From assembly GCF_037893015.1 (NCBI RefSeq), contig NC_133660.1, positions 286,661,078 through 286,725,077 on the forward strand: 64,000 nt of DNA, read 5' to 3'. Made by a program: the position numbers and the translations under genes. The number at the start of each line of letters is the position of its first letter. Position 1 is the first letter of the stretch. Below, piece by piece: positions 24,111 to 35,910 of the stretch. The notes beneath the pieces were generated by a model. That model searched no databases and was not told the origin of the DNA. It saw only the letters and a list, made by a program, of their open reading frames with translations. The stretch comes from Macrotis lagotis (Eukaryota; Chordata; Mammalia; Peramelemorphia; Peramelidae).

Positions 24111-25084
24111 GAGCTGATTCTATTTTTAAAAATGGAAGATTTAGGTGAAGTGGAGCTGGGTGGGGAGAGTTTTATCTAAAAATAACCACAATATAAGAGT
24201 AAAAGGGTTAAGACTTCTAAAAAGGGTCTTCTCAAGCTTCTCATTTTACCCAAAAGATCTTAGTCCCAATACCACTATAAATGGGACCTTCATTTCATGT
24301 GCTTTCAATGTTCTCACCCATGAAAGGATGGCACCATCTTCACTCCTTGTTTCATTTCATTGAAAGGATCCCAAAGACTTTTCTCATTTAGGTTAAGGTC
24401 ATAGGATATGCTCTTACCCAGGTAAAGAATCAATCTTCAAAGGAATGGGGTGGGAAGTTGTTAAACATTGTCCCCTTCAAATCTCAAATGCTTCATGTAC
24501 TATATAGGTCAGGAGAACTGACCAGGACTGGGATGGGGGACCATTTGAATGATTTGGGGCAATTCTCTCCCCTATTTGGGTCTGTTTCCTCCTTAGTAAA
24601 ATGAAAATTTTGAACCAGCTGTTTTCTAAGGTCCCTATCATCTCTTAAATCCAGGAATGCTCTGACTTGGAGGTCCTTTTCTTCTGTTCATCCCCAGGCA
24701 ATAGCCGTACCCTGTGGTCAGGAGGCCTGGACTCCTGCCCAAGAAGACTCACTGTTTTCTTACATCAGATTAGACACATCAGCAATTCCCATCCCCCTCA
24801 CCAGGTTCAATTTATCCAAATATGAAATGGAGTTAACAAAAACACATCGAATTATTATAAGGAGGAGGGTACTGTCCAATGGGGTGGTCTGGTCCTTGGA
24901 AAAGGCCCAAGGTTTCTTTTTCATATACAGTTTAGGTTTAGGGTTAGAATCCAGAAATGCAAGAAAATACAAAATGAAAGGACCTTCTTACCATCTTCTC
25001 ACTTCAATGCTCCAAATTTTGCTATTGTTCTCTGTATAACAATGAAAGCATTGTACTTGTCTACTGAGTCAGAAAGGAGAGTGT
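24111..25084. other. No gene recognised
   Basis: 24540-24640 carries a MIR-like phrase set ('tctgtttcctccttagtaaa'). The rest is unique-looking. Confidence 0.4.
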
Positions 25085-25390
25085 ACACATAGATTCTAGA
25101 AGGAACTCAATCTTTCTTCCCTCCTTCCCCTCCTCCTTCCCTTTCCCCCTCCTTATCTCCTTTCTCTTCTCTGTTTCTCTCTCTCCCTCTATGCTCTGTC
25201 TATCTCTGACTCTCCCTGTGTCTGTTTCCTGTATGTCTCTCCTCTCTCATTTCTGTTTGTCATCTTTCTCTTTCTAAATGTCTGTTTCTCTCTATCTCTA
25301 TCATCTCTCTGTCTGTCTGTCTGTCTGTCTCTCTCTCCCCCTCTTTACCTCTTCTCTTCTTCCTCCATTTCCCACCCCATTCCTCCTATC
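25085..25390. repeat. Pyrimidine-rich low-complexity tract
   Basis: CT-rich with (TGTC)n at 25309-25328. Not as pure as 21125-21309. Confidence 0.85.
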
Positions 25391-26166
25391 CCCAGCTTCC
25401 CAGTAAGGAAGAAGAAAAATGGAAGCCTCTAGGTGGTGATGCCCACCCCGCCCCGCCTAGGATTCTTGTACACTCTGCACTTCCATCTCTATTGTATTTA
25501 TTGTCAGCTGATCCTAAGTGAATGAGTATCAAACATGAAATAACTTTTGGAGCTTCCAAAGGTGAAGAGCCACCACAGGTCCAGTAACAAGAGCCCAGAG
25601 CTTGCCCTGGCCAAAGTCGCTGAGCCCACTAAGCCTGAACATCCCTGAGTCATGAGTCCAGCCTTCAATTTATCTGGTAACCAAAGCATTAGATCCTGTA
25701 AGTGACGGAGACCCAACCCCATCACCCCACCAGGTGAGCTTGGTGGGAGGAATGCTATGGAGTTGCACTTTGAGGTTGAGCCCACTCTCCCTATAGCCTG
25801 AGGGTACAGGGAAGGATGCTTTGGCTGGGGTGGGAGATGGGGAACATTTTTGTTTCTTGTTTCTTGTTCTGGCTTTTCATCTCTTTGCAAAAGTTAATTG
25901 ATAGCAACTGGTTATCAATGATATCATGAAAATATCAGCCATTAAAATGATAGTGGGTTGCTAATTAGTGGTTCGATGATACAAATATTAACTGGTGTTG
26001 ATATGGAGGGTGGGGTGGAGAAAGATGACAATATGCCAGATGGGAGTTTGTGAGTGAGGGGACCCTTCAACCCCCTTAGGGTTTTCCTTGGAACCAAGGC
26101 TAGGTGATGAGGAAATAGTCCCTGTTCTCAAGAAGCTTACATTAAGTCACAGAAGACAACATCTAA
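25391..26166. other. No gene recognised
   Basis: Open frames on the minus strand at 25504-25890 do not resemble a known protein. Confidence 0.4.
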
Positions 26167-26200
26167 TAATCATAATAATAATAATAATAATAATAATACA
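26167..26200. repeat. (AAT)n microsatellite
   Basis: About ten AAT units within an AT-rich patch. Confidence 0.95.
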
Positions 26201-26299
26201 TTTCTCCCCTAATGTGGAGAAATAGCCAACCTCTGGGAACCTGACCTGTTACTAGAGGAACAGCAAGGAGTTACTGAATCAGAAAACTCAGAGGGTTAT

Positions 26300-26612
26300 A
26301 ACAGGTAAGATGATTTGGAAAGGGTCAGGGGAAAGGTGGAAAAGAGGGCAGTGGTGCAGATTCTGCCAGAATTTGAAGGTCAAACAGTACTAGGGAACCC
26401 CTTGAATAAGGGGGTGACATGGTCTGATCTATGCCTTAGGAAGATCACTAAGGTACTTGACGGACTGAAATGGAGAGAGACTAGAGACTGGGAGAGTCAC
26501 TAGCGGCATGAAGTGAGGACCAGCACCAAGGTGGTAGTGAAATAAGAATAAAGAGAAATTGTATTGAAGGTAAAATTGATAAGCCTTAGCAACAGATTGG
26601 ATTTGGGGAGAG

Positions 26613-26710
<98 letters not shown>

Positions 26711-27060
26711 AGAATGATGCCTAAGTTATGAGCCTGGAGGTCTTGGAGAATGGTGGTGCTCCAACAGTAATAAAGGGGATGGAAGTGGGAAGGATTTGGA
26801 GGGAAAGATGAGTTCAGCTGGGGACATATTGAATTTATGATGTCTAGAGGATATCCAGTTTAAAATGTCTAATGGGCAGTTGGAAATCCAAGAGTGGAGG
26901 CCAACAGAGATGTGGAGACAAGGAGATTTGAGGGTGATCAGCATAGAGATGACCTTTGAATCCATGGGAGCTTTAGAGATGATCAAATGAAGTAGAATAG
27001 AGAGAGAAGAGGTCCCAGGACAGAATCCATAGTGAGCAATCATGATTTAGATTAAGATCT
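26300..27060 (+). repeat. Ancient dispersed repeat, best copy
   Basis: Typical phrases in order: 'gggggtgacatggtctgatc', 'aggaagatcactaaggt', 'caacagattggatttgggg', 'caagaatgatgcctaag', 'gaggatatccagtttaaaat', 'gggcagttggaaatccaag', 'atcagcatagagatgacctt' and 'ccatgggagctttagagatg'. Such long non-coding repeats are also common in placental mammals, so its origin predates marsupials. Broken by (GT)n(GA)n at 26612-26707. Family not named. Confidence 0.6.
26612..26707. repeat. (GT)n(GA)n compound microsatellite
   Basis: About 62 bp GT followed by about 30 bp GA. Confidence 0.97.
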
Positions 27061-28384
27061 AACAAAGAAAACTAAGATCAGGAGAGAGAGAGGAGTATCC
27101 CCAAAACACAGAGAGAAGGGAATGCTAGGAGAGGAGGAGAAGGATCAGGAAGGATGAGGAAGAAGAAAAAGACATTCAACTTGCTAGTTAAGAGATCACT
27201 GGGAACTTTGGAGAAGTTTTGGTTGAATGATAAGGTTATAGCCAGATGGTAGAAGATTAAGAAAAGAATGAGAGGAGAGGAAGCATTAGCAACTAATATA
27301 GAAGCCTTCTCCAGAAAGCTGGAGAGATAGTGGGTGCAAGGGTATGGAAGGATCAAGTGAGGGTTGCCTGAGGGTAGTGGAGATGTGGATGATTTTTGTA
27401 GGTGGGGGGAAGCAGCTGGTAGACAGGAGGGAACTGAAGATAAGTGAGGGACAGAGATGTTAGAAGAGGCAATTTCTTAGAGAAAATATTGACTAGGTGG
27501 AAGGGTTAGCCTTGGAAGGAATAAGGCCACTACCTCATGTGAGAGAGTGGGTGAAGGAAAAGATAATGGCAGAAGGCAGAAGGACCCTAGTAAGGGTCCA
27601 GTTGGGTTGTATAGCATAACTCTGGTGTGGACTCAGAATGTGTTTTTTTTCTCAACCTTTACTCACCAGTATATGTGGATGTGTGGATGTATGTGGGAGA
27701 GATCCCAGACTGAGGCTAACAGGGAACAACCGGTGGTGTCATAAGAGGGCAAGGGATTCAAGAGAGGACAGTCATATTGGGACAAGATGGGGAAAGGAAG
27801 AATCTGTGATTTGTGCAGGGGGTTGCCTGGGAGAGAATTGAGTGGTCCAAGGAATTGAGGGTCTTAATATAGAACATAAGGAGGTAACAGGAGATCAGAA
27901 CAGGGAATTTCAATATTTTTGAATGTGGAAGTGGTGCGTGAATGGGTGTTGACTGGACCAAAAGAATGACCACCTCTGTGTGTGTAGAGAAGAAGTGGTG
28001 CCTCTGCTGAGTTTGGAAGGGAATGAGTCTACGTGATGGTCAGACGGCCAACACTAAAGCCTAGAGACCAGAGATGGGCTGGTTGGGTTGGACTTGTGAT
28101 GCCCCGGAAGGGGCATGTAAGTCAAGACTGAGAAGTCTCACAATGGCACCCCTGGGGGATTCTATAAGAGGGGCCTGGGTTTACTTATGCTCAAGGTCTT
28201 CAAAAACAGACTCAGGCTTCCAGAGTTCCCCTTGGAGGGCAGACCTCCAATCTTTAATGATGCAAAGTCAAACCTCAGTGAGGAAGAACTCTGGGAGAAT
28301 GACTGGGAGTTGGAAATGGAATCCCTGGGGTAAGAGAGCAACTAGGTTTCTCCACGCTAGTGCATGAGTGGCTCCATTTTCCTG
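27061..28384. other. No gene recognised; purine-rich repeat debris
   Basis: Purine-rich sequence that probably continues the ancient repeat ('gctggagagatagtgggtgc' and similar). The open frame at 28074-28367 shows no known domain. Confidence 0.4.
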
Positions 28385-28530
28385 AGTCATGGGTCAGATA
28401 CTAAGCTGGAAGGGACCTTGGAGGCCATCCAGCCCAACCTTCTCCCCTTTTTACAGATGAGGAGACTGAGGCCCAAGAGAAAAGAGAGCACTTTCTCAAG
28501 GTAAATGGCTGAATCCCTGACTCCAGAGTC
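28385..28530 (+). mobile_element. MIR/CORE-SINE-like relic
   Basis: 'ctggaagggaccttggaggc', 'atccagcccaaccttctccc' and 'acagatgaggagactgaggc' in MIR-like order. Confidence 0.65.
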
Positions 28531-28823
28531 TCAAAGCTTCTTTCTCACTTATGCTGCCCCCCACAGGTAGTTTAGTGTGTCCTTTAGCATAAGAAGAGTT
28601 TTGGGTCAATCAGTAATCCTTATAACAGGTCAGACATCTTATCTTCTGGTGTCTGTCTCCCATTTGCCTGATTTGTCCTGGTCACAATTCCATATGTGGG
28701 ACCCTTGGTGTCACAGACTGAGATGTGAGAAAATTAGGTCTGGGACAGACCTGGCTGGATTAGCCTTAGACACCAAGGGCTAGCAAAGGCTTTTCCCATC
28801 CCTGGCTGACATTCTATGTCCTA

Positions 28824-29582
28824 AGATAGTGGGGTTCTTTAACCTTTTGGTTTCTGGACCTCTTTTCACTCTTAAAAATTATTGCGGCCTCTAAGGAGCT
28901 TTTATTCATGGAGAATTATAGCTATTGATGTTTACTACATTAGAAATGAAAGCAAATAAGTTTTAAAAATGCTTATTTAGTAACTCAGTTGAAATAATAA
29001 GTCTATTGCATGATAACATTTTATGAGATGACTATATTTTCTAAAGCAAAAAAGTTTATGAGAAGAATGTTTTATACATTTTTCCAAATATAATGGCTGG
29101 CAGGGTGGCTAGGTGGCACAGTGGATCGAGCACTGGCCCTGGAGTGAGGAGGACCTGAGTTCAAAACCAGGCTCAGACACTTAATAATGAGCCAGCTGTG
29201 TGGCCTTGGGTAAGCCACTTAACCCCATTGCCTTGCAGAAAAGAAACCTAAAAAAATAAGATAAAAATTTAAAAAACCAAATATAATGGCTGGTTTAAGA
29301 GAATAATAATAATTGTTACCATTATTATAACTAATATATAGCACTTCCTACAGAGGACAGCTGGATTCTCCTTTCTCTTCAACATTCAATCTGTTGGAAT
29401 AGGTTATGTTGCTTGAAATGAAGAAAATTTAACCTCTGACAGATATGTAGCTTGAAAAGAGAAAAGCATTTTAAGAGGCAAATAATAGTATTATGATGAA
29501 AATAATTTTGACCTTGCAGTCCCCTGAAAGGGTCTGAGGAACTCCCAGGGGTCTGCAGACCACTTGTTGAGAACTGTGCTCC
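28824..29582 (+). mobile_element. hAT (Charlie-like) DNA transposon relic, split by a SINE
   Basis: 5' end 'tagtggggttctttaacctt' and 3' end 'gttgagaactgtgct' form imperfect inverted termini of the CAGTGGTTCTCAA hAT-Charlie type. Internal phrases 'actcttaaaaattattg', 'aggagcttttattcatggag', 'ctacattagaaatgaaagc', 'gacagctggattctcc' and 'attcaatctgttgg' match an old placental repeat I remember. No transposase frame, so non-autonomous or internally decayed. Interrupted at 29102-29260. Confidence 0.7.
29102..29260 (+). mobile_element. tRNA-derived SINE inside hAT relic
   Basis: Complete sense copy. 'aaatataatggctgg' occurs on both sides (29087-29101 and 29279-29293), a clear target-site duplication that also shows the hAT element was there first. 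Confidence 0.95.
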
Positions 29583-29589
29583 CAAGGTA

Positions 29590-29824
29590 ATAATAATTGC
29601 TTTTGTTCATTCATGTCTGACTCTTTGTGACCCCATTTGATGTTTCCTTAGCAAAGCCATTGAAGTGGTTTCCTTTTCCAGTTCATTTTACAGATGGGGA
29701 AAAATGAAGCATACAAGGTAAGTGATGTACCTAAGGTCACACAACTAAGAAGTGTCTGAGGAAATGTTTGAATTCAGGTCCTCCTGACTCCAGGTACTAT
29801 AACCACTGAGCAACACAGTTGCTT
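29590..29824 (-). mobile_element. tRNA-derived SINE with RTE-type tail
   Basis: Antisense: 'ctctttgtgaccccatttga' at the tail side, 'gaattcaggtcctcctgact' at the head. An AT-rich (TAA)n patch follows. Confidence 0.85.
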
Positions 29825-29859
29825 AATAAAATAATAATAATTATTGTAATTATAATAAT

Positions 29860-30060
29860 AACTAGCAGTTATAGCATTTTAAGGTCTGTAAAGTATTTTA
29901 CAAATATCATCTCATTCTAGCCTCACAGCAACTCTGGGAGGCTAGTTCTCTTATTAATCTAAATTGACAAATAAGGAAACTGAGGCAGTTCCAGTAATTG
30001 AATCTATCCAAGGTCAGATAATTAATATATAATTTGCACTTGGGATTTTTTGAACACTTT
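29860..30060 (+). mobile_element. MIR-like relic
   Basis: 'ttttacaaatatcatctcat', 'cctcacagcaactctgggag' and 'ggaaactgaggcag'. Confidence 0.65.
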
Positions 30061-30429
30061 CTTCTGCATCTCTTATTGTTCTGAGATCCCTTCTAGCTTT
30101 AACATCCTGCCTTCTATAAATATAAACTAAACTACAATTATGCCCAGCCATCACCACCAAGTTCTGAACCCTTCATACCTATGAAGGTGCCACAGCAGGT
30201 TCTTATAAATGGGTGCAATGCTATTAGGATACAAATGAGATTAAGGTGCCAGCTTAAAAACATATTCTATGTAAAGGTACAATCAATCCCCTTCTCCCCA
30301 AGAAATGGGTGGATGTTTGAAACTAGTCAATTGTAATCTCATGGTATTGACTGCAAAGTAATAGGAAATGGATTGAAATGTTTAGAACCCATGGATGGAA
30401 AAACTCCAAATGTATCATCTCTGTAAGGA

Positions 30430-31390
30430 TGATTGTGAGATCTGTAGTTCTCTATCCAACCCTACACTCTCTTTTGAGCAACACTTCACCCCCTGCTCAA
30501 TAGACATTTTAAGCTGAATTCCCACAGACATCTCTAACTTAGTATGTCCATTATCTTTTCCTCTAAACCCTCCCCTCCTCTGGACTTTACTGCAACTTTT
30601 GAGTATATTACTACACAACCTTGATGCCATCGTCGATTCTTCCTTCATCCTTGCCCCACAATGGCACCTTATCTTTTCTAGTTTCACAATCTCTCTCGTA
30701 CCTCTCCTCATCAATCAACTCACCTTCTTGGTTCAGGTCTTTATCTCTCCTTACCTGGACTAGTACAGCAACCTTCTCCTTGGTCTCTGCTTCAGTCTCT
30801 CCAGTCAGTCAACCCTCCATTCCCAAGGACTCCAACCCATCCTAAAGTGTAATTCTGACCCTGAAGGCCTCTTTCCAATTAGCTCCAATGGGGCCCTGTG
30901 ATTTCCAGAACCCAATATGAATGGTTCTACTTTTCATTTAAAGCAATTCATTACCTGGACCCTCCCTATGCTTACAGTCTTCATTCCCTTTCACATAATT
31001 AATAATCCCATTACTTGGCATTTCTAGAAGACAACATTTGATCTCCCATCTCTGACCCTTTGTCTCAGCAGATCTCCATCTCTGGAATTCTTTCCCTCAT
31101 CTCTTGTCCCTTGCTAATTTCCCCCATTTCCTTTGAGACTCCCCTTCAACCTCACCTTCCACAGGTCTGTCTTTCCCAGTCTCCTAACTGCTAAAGCCTT
31201 TCTTCATTCATTCTAAGTAAATCTTGTGTGTAGCTAGTTACTCCTAAGATCTCCTCTGTTAGATTGTAAACCCAGTGAGGACAGGGTCTGTTGTTTTTGT
31301 CTTTCCTTGTGTCTCTGGTTTTTAACACAGTGTGTGATATGCGGCCGGCTCTTAATAAATCCAAGCCCACTGCCTGGATATACAAACAAT
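30430..31390 (+). mobile_element. L2-like LINE 3' region
   Basis: Non-coding in its present state but with the phrase order of old LINE2 3' ends: 'gaccctgaaggcctctttcc', 'attacctggaccctccctat', 'tctggaattctttccctcat', 'tagattgtaaacccagtgag', 'gacagggtctgttgtttttg', 'cttaataaat'. Ends near 31365 with the L2 terminus. Confidence 0.65.
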
Positions 31391-31394
31391 AACA

Positions 31395-31610
31395 AAGGCT
31401 TGCATTTGTGTAAGTCTTTAAGGTTTACAAAGAACTTTCTAGATATTCTCTTAATTTTTCCTCACAACTCTGGGACATAGATGTTACTATTATTCTTATT
31501 TTAAAAAGGAGGAAACAAGTAGATGTGATTTGCCAAGGACACACGGTTAAGAAATATCTGACCCCAGGGTATGAACTCACGCTGAGCTGACTCTTATTTT
31601 ATGAATAACC
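31395..31610 (+). mobile_element. MIR-like relic
   Basis: 'ttaaggtttacaaagaactt', 'cctcacaactctgggacata', 'gatttgccaaggacacacgg'. Confidence 0.65.
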
Positions 31611-31999
31611 AGTCATAATAAGCGTCTTGGGTTGCTCTAATTGGCCTTATGGGGTGCTTCGGGGAGATGGACCCAGGCTGACTTCTAGGCTCATTTCTCT
31701 CACTCTCAAGACTTCACCTCCATGGCTCAGGGGTCTTCTTGCCTCAGTTCTCCTGCCTTTCTCTTCTGCAGTATCACTGCCCTGCTGACTCCTTCCTCCT
31801 ATGGGGAAATTCATTTGGAGATCTCCATGTTGGATCGAGATCAGTCATGTTGCAATATCCTTCTGGCTCTGTTACTCACTAATGACTCTAAGGCCTCTGG
31901 GGGTATGAGAATCCCTTCACTTCTTCCCTTTCTCCCATAATTCAGCTCCTGTTGGTGTCAAAATTATTTTTCGGTCTAAAATTATTTATTAATCACCTA
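31611..31999. other. No gene recognised
   Basis: Unique-looking. One 72-codon frame at 31722 has no resemblance to a known protein. Confidence 0.4.
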
Positions 32000-32627
32000 C
32001 TATGCACCATAAACAGTGATAAGCAATGAGGACAGCAAGAAAAGGAAAAAAGTCCATGTTCTTATGGTGTTCACAGTCTAATGGGGCCAATGACTGCATC
32101 AACAAGAGAAACATCCTCCATGGAAACTGGGTAACCGAAAAGAGATATCACCACTCCCAAGAAATGAAGCCCCCTACAGAGCAAGGGGGTTCTGAGGTCT
32201 TCCTCAAAGAACAGGGACCCCAGCTGGCACCACCAATCCAAAGAGGCCCAGGAAAGCCTCCTGGAAGAAGGTGGGCATTGACCTGGAAGAAAATTAGAGA
32301 AGCCAGGAGGAGAGAAGAAGGAGCCTTCTAGGCATGGTGACAGCCAATGGAATTGCCCAGCCTTGGGAGAGGGAGGGCCCTCTTTTGTGAATGGGACGAA
32401 GGTAGAAGAAGATGGAGAAAGGTAGTTGGGTCAGACTAGCAGGATCTTTAAAGGTCAAATAGAGAGTTTCCTCTTCAATCCCAGAGGTGATAGGGAGTCA
32501 CAGGAGTTGATCAGATAGGAAGATAACAGTTCAGAGCAATACTTTAGAAAGATCACTTTGCTGACTGAATGGAGGATGGATTGGAGTAGGGGAAGAAAGA
32601 AATAGAAAGAAGAGAGAGGGGAAAGAA

Positions 32628-32704
<77 letters not shown>

Positions 32705-32790
32705 GAGACAGACAGAGAGACAGAGACAGACTATAGAGAGACTACAGAGACTAGAGGCTGGGAGAGCAACCAAGAAGGCTGAGTTATTAA
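32000..32790 (+). repeat. Ancient dispersed repeat, second long copy
   Basis: Opens with 'cacctactatgcaccataaa', then 'gttcacagtctaatgggg', 'aggaaagcctcctggaagaa', 'ggtcaaatagagagtttcct', 'agaaagatcactttgctgac' and 'tgaatggaggatggattgga'. It is the 5' counterpart of the 26300 copy. Broken by (GT)n(GA)n. Confidence 0.55.
32631..32711. repeat. (GT)n(GA)n compound microsatellite
   Basis: (GT)n at 32631-32664, then (GA)n with CAGA variants to about 32730. Confidence 0.96.
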
Positions 32791-32991
32791 GGAGTGCTAT
32801 CTCTTAACAGAGTGTGTTCTCACTCTGTGGCTCTGTTTCCATGTGGACAATGTCAATGGACCATGTGGCCTGATTCAAAAAGATTTTCAAAAAACTGATA
32901 CTGGGGAAACCTGGTCCCCACTTCCCTTGCCTGAGAGTAGAGCTCTGAGGGGCTCCCTGTTCTTTGAGGAAGACTTCAAAACCCATTGTGT

Positions 32992-33148
32992 GGGGCGGCT
33001 AGGTGGCATAGTGGATAAAGCACCGGCCTTGGAGTCAGGAGTACCTGGGTTCAAATCTGGTCTCAGACACTTAGTAATTGCCTAGCTGTGTGACCCTGGG
33101 CGAGCCACTTAACCCCATTTGCCTTGCAAAAACCTAAAAAAAACAAAC
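32992..33148 (+). mobile_element. tRNA-derived SINE with target-site duplication
   Basis: Complete sense copy. 'acccattgtg' before (32981-32990) and 'ccccattgtg' after the tail (about 33157-33166) form a one-mismatch duplication. Confidence 0.95.
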
Positions 33149-34345
33149 AAAAAAACCCCATTGTGCTCTGTAGGGAAACAGGAATACATCATCAGCTTGG
33201 CCTATAATCTGAATAACTATTTTCATGAGACCTTTCATTTCCTTTGACTCTAGGTCTATCCTCACCAAGAAATCTGGCTTTTGAGTTATTTTGATATGGA
33301 GAATTGGGTGCTTTACTTAGTAGAAACCAGTGCCTTATTTCCCTACAGAGATGGATTAAATGATATGTTCTATTGGTAGTAGAGAACGACCCCCATGTGG
33401 TTGCAGAGAGCCCCTTCAATCTGAGAGATCACACATGTAGCTTCTGGCCCTACTGAGTTGAAACTGTCGGCCTTGGCCCATGGGATCACCAACAAGAGTG
33501 GATGACGTGGCTCATCCATAACCACCGCATTCAGTCAAGTCACCAAGCATTAAGTACCTGCTATGTACCAATAATTTGGTATGAGCTGGGGACAGAAAGA
33601 AGAAACAGAAGAGAGAAGGGCAAAAGGACTCTTAGAAGAATTTTGTTTAAAGAAAAACACTTCCATTCATAGGTCATGTGGTCAGATTCCACGGATTCAT
33701 TCCAGTAAGTTGGAGAGTCCGTCAGCAGAAGCTGCGTCATATTTAAAAAAAAAAAATCGTGTTCAGATTCCATCTGAGAATCAGGCCAGAACTGCAGGGC
33801 AAATCTCAGACTGGAATCAACTTGAGATGGAATTTCCTGACCTCAGGCAGATGTTTCCGAGCTATGGGGCTCCTTGTGTGGTTGGGAGTGGGGGTGGGGG
33901 TGGGGAGGGTGGGGGGCGTCTGTCACATGTCCACAGGGGGCATGCCTCATAAGCCCCATTCAAGAACCTATTATTCTTGGGAGGGGCAAGAGGAATAGAC
34001 ACATTAAACATGGCAGCAATGACGAAGTAGAAAGTTCAAGTTGGGAGGAACCAGTGACCCTTAGGTAAGTGTCTGAACCTCTCTGAGTCTCTGTTTCTTC
34101 TTTTGTAACAAAAAAAGGGGGAGGGCATCAGATCATATGAGACTTTGCCCAACTCTAGATCCAAGAACCTATGAAGGGCTGACTCAGACAAATATCTTCT
34201 AAGAAACCAACACGGGGGTGTGAAGGCACGTTGGAAACAATCCATTGGAGAGATTCTTTCCTCTAGGCTGGTCCAGAATTCTTTGTGTGATTCTCTTGGA
34301 AGACAGGTCACTATGTTAAGTATTAGGGCAGAAAGTAGGGGGGTT
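33149..34345. other. No gene recognised
   Basis: Includes 33540-33600 with an old repeat start ('accaagcattaagtacctgc'), an A-run at 33742 and a G-rich patch at 33883-33917. No exon-like structure. Confidence 0.4.
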
Positions 34346-34467
34346 GGGTTTTTTTTTAAGCAATTAGGATTAAATGACTTGCCCAGAGTCATACAGCTGG
34401 TGAGCATCTGAGGCCACATTTGAATTCAGGTCCTCAGGACTGATGCTCTATCCTCTTCACTGCCCCC
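34346..34467 (-). mobile_element. Diverged tRNA-derived SINE
   Basis: 'aattaggattaaatgacttg', 'cccagagtcatacagctggt' and 'tttgaattcaggtcctcagg'. Older than the A-tail copies. Confidence 0.8.
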
Positions 34468-34580
34468 AAATAAGTGCGTAATAGAAGTTAGCTGAATGGC
34501 CTGCGAATCTGTAGGTGGGGAGTTCCTTCTCCTCCCCCTCCCGGCATACACTCAGTTATCACAACCCTCGAGATCCTACT

Positions 34581-34820
34581 GGGCAGCTACAAGGTGCAAT
34601 GAATAGAATGCCGAGTCTAGAGTTGGGGAGATTTCTCTTCTCAAGTTCAAACCTGCACTTGGACAATTAGTAGCTATGTGACCCTGGGTAAGTCACTGAA
34701 CCCTATTTGCCTCAGTTTCCTCACCTGTAAAATAAGTTGGAGACAGAAATGGCAAATTGCTCCCAACAAAACCCAAATGGAGTTGCAATGAGTCAGAAGT
34801 CATTGAACCACCACAACAAA
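34581..34820 (+). mobile_element. tRNA-derived SINE with RTE-type tail
   Basis: Head 'gggcagctacaaggtgcaat', core 'gtgaccctgggtaagtcact' and tail 'aacccaaatggagttgcaat' to 'accaccacaacaaa'. Confidence 0.85.
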
Positions 34821-35125
34821 TCTTAGTAGAGAACTCTGGGAATGGCTATGTTGAAAATGGAACCATCCTTTGTCCAATAAGGCCAGGGGGCTTTCTAAAT
34901 TTAGCTAGGCAGGCTTTCAGAAAACAGACGTATTATATTATCATACTTCTGTACTCATACTTAATAATTAACAGCTCATATTTATTAAATATTTAAGCTT
35001 TGTGGAGTATTTGATGTGTGATCTCACTGGATCTTCATAACCTGGGAAATACGATATAATAATAATAATAATGATAACTAGGATTTATATCAGTGTTTAA
35101 ATTTCCAACAATCCTATGAAGTATG
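34821..35125. other. No gene recognised
   Basis: AT-rich with (AAT)n at 35055-35070 and MIR-like scraps. No coding evidence. Confidence 0.4.
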
Positions 35126-35285
35126 GGGGTTTTTTTTCCTTCCGGGGCAGGGGGAGGCAACTGAGGTTAAGTGACTTGCCCAAAGTCACACAACTAGTTA
35201 GTGTCAGTGTCTGAGGCTGAATTTGAACTCAGGTCCTTTTGACTCTAGGGCTGGTGCTCTATTCACTGCACCACCCATCTGCCCT
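35126..35285 (-). mobile_element. Diverged tRNA-derived SINE
   Basis: 'gaggttaagtgacttgccca' through 'cactgcaccacccatctgcc', with a 6-bp 'gtcagt' duplication. Confidence 0.85.
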
Positions 35286-35495
35286 GAGGAAGGTCTTTTT
35301 TACCAAATCAAATGAGATATTTGTAAAGAACTTAGAAAAGTCCAGCACAATTATAGCTTTATCAATGTTTGTTCTCTTTCCGTATTATCATCCCCATTTT
35401 ATAGAGGAGGAAACTAAGACAAACAGAACTGAAATGCCCAGAGTCCCACAGCTATGGATCTCTGGTCACCCCACCCTTCCATAAGATATCTGATA

Positions 35496-35910
35496 TCTTA
35501 GGACTGAAAGGCACCTGAAGGATTGGCTGTCTGACCCCTTCATTTTGGGGATGAGGAAACTAAGGCTCAGGAAGTTGCCCAAGGTTATAGGAAGTAGCAA
35601 AGTCTGGACTTGGGTCCAGTTCTGCCAACTCCAAATCCAGAGCCTCACATACTCCAAGACAGGGATCACTAATGTTTTAAGCTATGGACTCCATGGCTGG
35701 TGAAACCTGACTCCTCAGAATATTTTAAAATTTATTAAAATAGTAATACAAAGAAAACCAATTATACTGAAATAAAGATGGATTTTTTCCTTTCAAGTTT
35801 ACAGATTCCAGACATCTGGAGGGTAGAGATGGTATCCATGTTAAGATTATAGGAGGAGAATGAAAAAGTGATAAGTTGAGATAATCAAAAGAGAAAGAAA
35901 ATGCTATCAT
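35496..35910. mobile_element. MIR-like relic followed by possible DNA-transposon scrap
   Basis: 35496-35665: 'gaggaaactaaggctcagga' and 'agttgcccaaggttatagga'. 35665-35790: 'aagaaaaccaattatactga' resembles an old non-autonomous DNA transposon shared with placentals, weakly. Confidence 0.4.
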
